The notes beneath the pieces are model-generated. The model saw only the letters and a program-made list of their open reading frames with translations. It did no database searches and had not been told where the DNA came from. Positions 7,552-11,796 of a stretch of 11,796 bases of DNA are shown piece after piece. How positions within the stretch are numbered: the stretch's first letter is position 1; the number at the start of each line of letters is the position of its first letter. The position numbers and the translations under genes are program-made. The stretch is from assembly GCA_964580965.1 (NCBI GenBank), contig CAZOLZ010000058.1:1-11796 (forward strand), read 5' to 3'. This stretch comes from CAIUKX01 sp964580965. Lineage in GTDB: Bacteria; Bacteroidota; Bacteroidia; Flavobacteriales_D; Crocinitomicaceae.

Positions 7552-8151
7552 TTAAAGAACTTCTAACAATTCAACATCAAAAATTAAAGCTTGGTATGGC
7601 TTAATAGCACCTCCAGGATGTGGATTTGCTCCGTAAGCTAAATCTTGAGGGATGTATAAACGGTATTTAGCACCTTCATTCATTAATTGTAAAGCTTCTG
7701 TCCATCCCTTGATTACTTGGTGTACACCAAATGTTGCAGGCTCCCCTCTACTTACTGAACTATCAAAAACAGTTCCATCAATTAAAGTTCCATGATAATG
7801 TACTTTTACAGTATCATTAGCAGCTGGTTTTTTACCATTCCCTTCAGTAATTACTTCGTATTGTAAACCAGTATTAGTTTCAGAAACTCCTTCTTTTGTT
7901 TTGTTCTCAGCTAAAAACTTTTCCCCTTCTTCTTTAAAACTACTATATTTTTTTTCGGCAACACCATTCACATAATTTTGAATGATTCCATTTGCTTGTT
8001 CAGGTGTATATTTTAAAGTTTCACCATTGAATACAGCTTTAACAGCTTCAACCATTGCCTCAGGCGATACAACATCTAAATCTTGTTGTTTCAAACTTTC
8101 GGCGATACTCATTCCTACACAGTAACTAACTGCATTTAATTCTTCTGACAT
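7552..8151 (-). CDS. fklB: FKBP-type peptidyl-prolyl cis-trans isomerase, FklB-like, cytoplasmic
   Basis: This 199-residue protein has the architecture and length of E. coli FklB (206 residues): an N-terminal FKBP_N dimerisation region (about 5-85, with VSYCVGMSIAESL), a linker helix with KEGVSETNTGLQY, and a C-terminal FKBP domain (about 95-199). Active-site residues of FKBP12 are all matched: Y119 (VHYHG), F129-D130 (TVFDSS), V146-I147 and W150 (QVIKGW), Y173 (LAYG) and F191. It should catalyse proline isomerisation and assist folding. There is no signal peptide, so it is probably cytoplasmic, unlike its lipoprotein partner downstream. It is the first gene of a two-gene leftward operon, with a good TATCTTTG promoter element 22 bases before the start. 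FkpA/Mip-type naming would also be possible, but those are exported. Confidence 0.93.
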   Translation of the reverse strand: MSEELNAVSYCVGMSIAESLKQQDLDVVSPEAMVEAVKAVFNGETLKYTPEQANGIIQNYVNGVAEKKYSSFKEEGEKFLAENKTKEGVSETNTGLQYEVITEGNGKKPAANDTVKVHYHGTLIDGTVFDSSVSRGEPATFGVHQVIKGWTEALQLMNEGAKYRLYIPQDLAYGANPHPGGAIKPYQALIFDVELLEVL

Positions 8152-8173
8152 ACTTTTTTTATTTAATTTTTCA

Positions 8174-8181
8174 CAAAGATA
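8174..8181 (-). promoter_or_regulatory. Bacteroidota-type -7 promoter element for the fklB operon
   Basis: The minus strand reads TATCTTTG, an exact match to the Bacteroidota sigma-A -7 consensus TAnnTTTG. It would place the transcription start roughly 15-17 bases before the fklB ATG at 8151. The nearest upstream TTTTG, a candidate -33 element, is about 26 bases away, longer than the usual 17-23 spacing, so the -33 half is uncertain. Confidence 0.5.
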
Positions 8182-8259
8182 AGGTTAATTCTATAAGATA
8201 TGAGCTTCAAAACTTAAAGATTAAAGATTTAATATTTAGAAACTAATTTAAACACGTTC

Positions 8260-8290
8260 AAGAATAAAAAAGATTTAAAGTTTTATTCTT
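8260..8290. promoter_or_regulatory. Inverted repeat in the divergent fklB-yigZ intergenic region
   Basis: AAGAATAAAA (8260-8269) and TTTTATTCTT (8281-8290) are perfect 10-bp reverse complements around an 11-base spacer. It sits between two divergently transcribed units, where a terminator is not expected, so an operator is possible. The sequence is all A/T apart from two G/C pairs, and chance symmetry in such AT-rich DNA cannot be excluded. Confidence 0.3.
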
Positions 8291-8313
8291 TTTAAATTTA
8301 AAAGTGACATCAA

Positions 8314-8340
8314 TTGATCTTTGTTTTTTTTGTAGTTTTA
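8314..8340 (+). promoter_or_regulatory. Possible promoter for yigZ
   Basis: TAGTTTTA (8333-8340) matches TAnnTTTG at all but the last base, and TTG at 8314-8316 lies 16 bases upstream, close to the usual -33 position. The predicted transcription start would fall around 8346-8348, at or next to the proposed ATT start codon, so the mRNA could be leaderless. The assignment is weak. Confidence 0.3.
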
Positions 8341-8347
8341 TCTAAAA

Positions 8348-8968
8348 ATTGTTATCGATTCAAATACGACATACAAAACGATTATTAATCAATCTGAAGG
8401 ATTATACAAAGAAAAAGGGTCAAAATTTATTGCTTATGCAGCTCATTGCGAATCTGAAGAAGAGGTAAAAAAGCTACTAAATAAATGGAAAAAAGAGCAT
8501 CATCAAGCCCGACACTTATGTTATGCATATCGATTAGGTTATGATTACGCTACATACAGAGCAAATGATGATGGAGAACCTAGTAATTCTGCCGGAACTC
8601 CAATATTAGGACAAATTCAGTCTTTCGAACTCACTAACGTTTTAATTGGTGTTATTCGCTATTTTGGTGGAACTAAATTAGGTGTTGGTGGTTTAATAAC
8701 CGCATATAAAACAGCAGCAAAAGAATCATTAGAGGCAGCTTCTATTGTTGAAAAAGAAATTTTAAATGGACTTCAATTAAATTTCAACTACGATTTAATG
8801 CCCAACATCATGTCATTTGTAAAAAAATACGAACTGAGTATTAAAGAACAAAAATTTGAGCTAGATTGTGAACTAATAGTAGAGTTCCCAATCTCTAACA
8901 AAACAAAAATAACGAATGAATTAAATGATTTCAGATCATTAGAAATCATTGATTTAGGAATAATCTAA
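8348..8968 (+). CDS. yigZ: YigZ/IMPACT family protein with a probable ATT start codon
   Basis: This open frame of 206 residues has the length and motifs of the bacterial YigZ (UPF0029/IMPACT) family: HHQARHLCYAYRLG from H51, NDDGEPSNSAGTPIL with D74-P78, and IRYFGGTKLGVGGL from R104, followed by a C-terminal region of about 75 residues. Bacterial members are of unclear role; eukaryotic IMPACT regulates Gcn2 in translation control. The frame is closed upstream by TAG at 8333-8335. Between it and the conserved region there is no ATG, GTG or TTG; the first in-frame ATG is at 8798, after all the signature motifs. The N-terminus normally begins about 10 residues before YKTI, which fits ATT at 8348 (IVIDSNTTYKTI). 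AUU initiation is known but rare (E. coli infC). A sequencing error or a recent start-codon mutation is the alternative. An M42 peptidase gene follows after 10 bases. Confidence 0.88.
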   Translation: MVIDSNTTYKTIINQSEGLYKEKGSKFIAYAAHCESEEEVKKLLNKWKKEHHQARHLCYAYRLGYDYATYRANDDGEPSNSAGTPILGQIQSFELTNVLIGVIRYFGGTKLGVGGLITAYKTAAKESLEAASIVEKEILNGLQLNFNYDLMPNIMSFVKKYELSIKEQKFELDCELIVEFPISNKTKITNELNDFRSLEIIDLGII

Positions 8969-8978
8969 AACTTTCAAA

Positions 8979-9905
8979 ATGCAATTACTAAAACAGTTAA
9001 CAGGTATAAGAAGTGCCTCAGGTGACGAAGGAAAAATGAAACAATTTCTGTTAAACTATGTCAATGAAAATCAAAATAGTTGGAAAGTAAAACCTTCGAT
9101 TTTTGAAGGTGGATATTTCCAAGACAACCTAATTCTTGTATTTGGAAATCAACCCAAAACAGCTATTTATGCTCACACGGATAGTATAGGCTTTACAGTT
9201 GGTTATGATCGTGAATTAATTAAAGTCGGTGGACCAAAATTAATTGATGGAATAGAATTAGTTGGTTCGGATAGTCAAGGTGAAATTGAAGCTGAACTGG
9301 TTGTAATTGAAGAATTAGATAACTTCAAGCGCATTGAATATGTTTATGAAAGACCAATTGAAAGAGGGACATATCTGACTTTCAAACCGAACTTTATAGA
9401 AACCGAAAATTATGTTGAATCTCCGTATATGGATAATCGCTTAGGAGTTTGGAATGCACTAAAAGTTGCTGAATCTCTCGAAAATGGCGCTATCGTTTTT
9501 TCAACTTATGAAGAACATGGTGGAAATTCTGTTGGTTTCATTTCTCGTTTTTTATTTGAAAAATATGGAATTTATCAAGCTTTAATTTCGGATATAACTT
9601 GGGTTACTGATGGTGTTCAACATGAAAAAGGAGTTGCTATCTCAATGAGAGATAGTGGTATTCCGAGGCGATCGTTCTTAAATCGTATTATTGAATTGGC
9701 AAAAGAATCAGGAGTTAAATTTCAATTGGAAGTTGAATCTGCTGGAGGGAGTGATGGTGGCATGATGCAAAAATCAAGTGTCCCTATTGACTGGTGTTTT
9801 ATTGGAGCTGCAGAAGATAATGTGCATTCCCCAAATGAACGTGTAGCTAAAATTGATATTGTACATATGGTTGAACTTTACAACTATTTAATGAAAAATT
9901 TATAA
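8979..9905 (+). CDS. M42-family-like zinc metallopeptidase (aminopeptidase)
   Basis: This 308-residue soluble protein carries the co-catalytic metal site of the M42/M28/M20 (clan MH) peptidases: H66 and D68 in YAHTDSIGF, bridging D152 in YMDNRLG, catalytic and metal-binding E178/E179 in STYEEHGG, D205 in ISDITWVTDG, and the last ligand H283 in NVHSPNER. SAGGSDGG just before that also fits the M42 pattern. By family knowledge these enzymes release N-terminal residues from peptides in the cytoplasm, often as large oligomers. At 308 residues it is shorter than typical M42 members (about 340-360), with a compact insert domain around 75-145. No signal peptide is seen. It begins 10 bases after yigZ and is probably in the same operon. 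Substrate preference cannot be told. Confidence 0.88.
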   Translation: MQLLKQLTGIRSASGDEGKMKQFLLNYVNENQNSWKVKPSIFEGGYFQDNLILVFGNQPKTAIYAHTDSIGFTVGYDRELIKVGGPKLIDGIELVGSDSQGEIEAELVVIEELDNFKRIEYVYERPIERGTYLTFKPNFIETENYVESPYMDNRLGVWNALKVAESLENGAIVFSTYEEHGGNSVGFISRFLFEKYGIYQALISDITWVTDGVQHEKGVAISMRDSGIPRRSFLNRIIELAKESGVKFQLEVESAGGSDGGMMQKSSVPIDWCFIGAAEDNVHSPNERVAKIDIVHMVELYNYLMKNL

Positions 9906-9967
9906 AAATTATTGAATAAAATTTATTGTATTTATTCAAGGTATTAAGAACTCCAATCAATGATATT

Positions 9968-10621
9968 ATGAAAAATAAAAGTCTGTTAATAACTAATATT
10001 GTTCTAACGTTATTAGTTATCATTTTCTTTTCTGAAATTGAATCAACTTTCCTGCACATTACGCACCAATGGACAATTTCTAAAGCTTTTCCCTATTTTT
10101 TATTAATCATTTCTGGAACCTATTTCGCTCTGTTTAGCTTAAAAACACTCTCTAAAAACAAATTGATTACTTTCTTCGTAAGTTTCTTATCCTTTTCTTC
10201 ACCATTTATTTTAGGATTTGCTCTAAATCCAATTTACCAAGGTGACTTTTCAAAAGATGGTAAAAAATTAACGTCAAATATCTACAGTGAGCATCACATC
10301 AAAAATGGACTATATGTAGTTACAATTCCTAATTGTCCTTATTGTTATAAAGCTATTGGAAAATTAAAAGAAATTAAAAAGCTTCACCCTGAACTTAACA
10401 TTGAAATGGTGGTTTGCACTTCTGATTCATCACTTTTAGAAACATATAAAATCGAATCAAATAATACGTTTAAAATAACGAATGCAATTGAACCCAAAAA
10501 GCTTGCAAAACTTGCAGATCTAAAATTCCCTGCATTTATTTACATCAAAAATAATATAGCAACCTACAAATGGGACAATAGTCAATTTGGTGTTCGAGCG
10601 ATTGATTTAATAACAGATTGA
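9968..10621 (+). CDS. Membrane-anchored thioredoxin-fold protein with CPYC motif
   Basis: This 217-residue protein begins at ATG 9968 (MKNKSLLITNIV); a TTG at 9926 would add 14 residues but breaks the simple K-rich start before the first helix. Three hydrophobic segments lie at about 5-22, 38-57 and 65-83, with lysines in the loop between the second and third. The positive-inside rule therefore puts the C-terminal domain in the periplasm. That domain (about 110-217) has the thioredoxin-like strand and active site YVVTIPNCPYCYKAIGKL with C123 and C126, and a cis-proline candidate P188 in LKFPAFIYI. CPYC is the dithiol of glutaredoxins and some disulfide-exchange proteins. A thiol-disulfide role in the envelope is inferred; the partner is unknown. 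It lies 62 bases after the peptidase gene on the same strand, so co-transcription is possible but not certain. Confidence 0.75.
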   Translation: MKNKSLLITNIVLTLLVIIFFSEIESTFLHITHQWTISKAFPYFLLIISGTYFALFSLKTLSKNKLITFFVSFLSFSSPFILGFALNPIYQGDFSKDGKKLTSNIYSEHHIKNGLYVVTIPNCPYCYKAIGKLKEIKKLHPELNIEMVVCTSDSSLLETYKIESNNTFKITNAIEPKKLAKLADLKFPAFIYIKNNIATYKWDNSQFGVRAIDLITD

Positions 10622-10783
10622 CAATATATTCAGAATCAACAAAAAAACAACCCAAACAAATAATTATCAAACACTTAAAACTATCACTCAAACTTATTTC
10701 TATAGAAATAAAAGTAATATATGCTAATACACATTATACTACTAACCTGTCATTTAAAATCTATTTTTCATATCATTTACCAA

Positions 10784-10813
10784 TAAAAAAAGCTACCTCA
10801 CAGAGGTAGCTTT
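10784..10813 (-). terminator. Intrinsic terminator of pckA
   Basis: On the minus strand AAAGCTACCTC and its complement GAGGTAGCTTT pair in an 11-bp stem (10789-10799 with 10803-10813) with a 3-base loop, followed by a run of seven T. It lies 23 bases beyond the pckA stop. On the plus strand the trailing T run is short, so it mainly serves pckA. Confidence 0.85.
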
Positions 10814-10836
10814 AATATTTGTATAAGAACTAATAA

Positions 10837-11796
10837 TTAGTTTTTAGCTAACACTTTTGGTGCCGCAGCTAAAATCTCTTCACTTGTTTCTGAAGCAAAT
10901 TGCTCAAAATTTTGAACAAATTGAGAAGCTAAATTGTTAGCAGTCTCATCGTACGCAGCTTTATCTGCCCATGTACCTCTTGGATTTAAAATTTCAGAAG
11001 GCACTCCTTCACATGAAGTTGGAATAGCTAAATCAAATACAGGTAATGTATCAAATTCAACATTATCTAATTTACCCTCTAAAGCTGCAGTAATCATAGC
11101 TCTAGTGTAAGATAATTTCATTCTACTTCCTACTCCGTATGAACCACCAGACCATCCAGTGTTGATTAACCACACTTTAGTATCATTACCATCTAATTTT
11201 TGACCTAATAACTCAGCATATTTAGCTGGGTGTAAAGGTAAAAATGCTTTTCCAAAACAAGCTGAGAAAGTTGTAGTTGGTTCAGTGATCCCCATTTCTG
11301 TGCCAGCAACTTTAGCTGTGTAACCTGACATGAAGTGATACATTGCTTGTTCTTTCGTTAAACGAGAGATTGGAGGTAATACACCAAATGCATCAGCCGT
11401 TAAAAAGAATATATTTTTTGGTGAAGTTCCAACTGAAGGAACAACAATATTTTCAATGTGGTGAATTGGGTATGAAACTCTTGTATTTTCTGTTATAGAA
11501 TTATCTTCATAATTTGGAGTTGAAGTATCTTCGAAGAAAGTAATATTTTCTAAGATTGCTCCAAATTTGATAGCATCGTAAATTTGAGGCTCTTTTTCTC
11601 TAGATAAATCAATTGTTTTAGCGTAACATCCACCCTCGAAGTTAAATACAGTATCATTTGACCAACCGTGCTCATCATCACCAATTAAACGACGATTCGG
11701 ATCAGAAGATAATGTTGTTTTACCAGTTCCTGACAAACCAAAGAATACAGCTGTATCACCATCTTTACCAATGTTGGCAGAACAGTGCATTGATAA
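10837..11796 (-). CDS. pckA: Phosphoenolpyruvate carboxykinase (ATP), C-terminal 320 residues (5' end off the right edge)
   Basis: The frame enters from the right edge and ends at TAA 10837, showing 319 residues of a protein that is normally about 535 residues, so roughly 215-230 N-terminal residues are missing. The visible part begins at LSMHCSANIG and holds the kinase-1a P-loop GLSGTGKTTLS (about 11739-11707), the metal-binding kinase-2 motif LIGDDEHGW, the ENTRVSYPIHHI segment with the ATP/substrate-contacting Arg, FLTADAFGVLPP, and GITEPTTTFSACFG. These are diagnostic of the ATP-dependent (bacterial and plant) class rather than the GTP class. The enzyme converts oxaloacetate and ATP to phosphoenolpyruvate, CO2 and ADP in the cytoplasm, the entry step of gluconeogenesis. 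The gene looks intact to its stop and has its own terminator. Confidence 0.97.
   Translation of the reverse strand, partial: LSMHCSANIGKDGDTAVFFGLSGTGKTTLSSDPNRRLIGDDEHGWSNDTVFNFEGGCYAKTIDLSREKEPQIYDAIKFGAILENITFFEDTSTPNYEDNSITENTRVSYPIHHIENIVVPSVGTSPKNIFFLTADAFGVLPPISRLTKEQAMYHFMSGYTAKVAGTEMGITEPTTTFSACFGKAFLPLHPAKYAELLGQKLDGNDTKVWLINTGWSGGSYGVGSRMKLSYTRAMITAALEGKLDNVEFDTLPVFDLAIPTSCEGVPSEILNPRGTWADKAAYDETANNLASQFVQNFEQFASETSEEILAAAPKVLAKN

Noticed and set aside
9926..9967. Upstream TTG start for the thioredoxin-fold protein
   Set aside because: It would add MYLFKVLRTPINDI ahead of a normal ATG with a typical lysine-rich membrane-protein start; ATG 9968 is simpler.
9847..10059. Leftward open frame of 70 codons
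   Set aside because: It overlaps the end of the peptidase gene and the start of the thioredoxin-fold gene on the other strand, and appears to arise from AT-rich sequence.
10618..10809. Rightward 63-codon frame after the thioredoxin-fold gene
   Set aside because: It starts at TTG overlapping the previous stop, has low-complexity Lys/Ile composition, and ends inside the pckA terminator hairpin; the region 10622-10783 is best left as plain AT-rich intergenic DNA.

Overview
The base composition is strongly AT-rich and start codons lack clear Shine-Dalgarno sequences. One promoter element (TATCTTTG upstream of fklB) fits the Bacteroidota -7 consensus TAnnTTTG. Together with the protein types (large soluble PAS/GAF hybrid kinase, lipoprotein FKBP, ATP-type PEP carboxykinase), this points to a Bacteroidota chromosome, probably a flavobacterium-like lineage. 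No tRNA, rRNA, CRISPR array, insertion sequence or phage gene was seen.

Left part (1-837). The 5' part of a leftward gene for a charged, low-complexity protein runs off the left edge. Just upstream, overlapping its start out of frame, is a 21-codon ORF that begins with the N-terminus and first half of the Walker A motif of a ParA-type ATPase and then fails. This is best read as a relic of a lost parA. An AT-rich gap of about 330 bases follows; it contains a perfect 12-bp inverted repeat 23 bases before the next gene.

Centre left (838-6600). Three tightly packed rightward genes encode a self-contained phosphorelay: a stand-alone receiver protein, a 1645-residue soluble hybrid histidine kinase (GAF, four PAS, GAF, two PAS, HisKA, HATPase, a degenerate receiver, a canonical receiver) and a small Hpt protein. 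All phosphotransfer residues are present. The expected path is His1144 to Asp1567 to Hpt His55 to Asp54 of the stand-alone receiver. No DNA-binding or enzymatic output domain is encoded, so the output is unknown. The operon ends at a hairpin with A and T tracts on both sides that can serve both strands.

Centre (6620-8151, leftward). Two FKBP-type peptidyl-prolyl isomerases form an operon: a cytoplasmic FklB-like enzyme with an intact active site, then a lipoprotein paralogue with two N-terminal FKBP_N-like modules and an altered active site.

Centre right (8348-10621, rightward). A YigZ/IMPACT-family gene lacks any ATG, GTG or TTG start ahead of its conserved region and probably starts at ATT. 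It is followed by an M42-type metallopeptidase and a membrane-anchored thioredoxin-fold protein with a CPYC motif.

Right edge (10837-11796, leftward). The C-terminal 320 residues of ATP-dependent phosphoenolpyruvate carboxykinase (pckA) are present, with its terminator downstream. The most noteworthy points are the parA relic, the missing canonical start of yigZ, the closed phosphorelay with an extra decayed receiver, and the paired FKBPs of which one has lost key catalytic residues. I found no clear candidate for an entirely new system.
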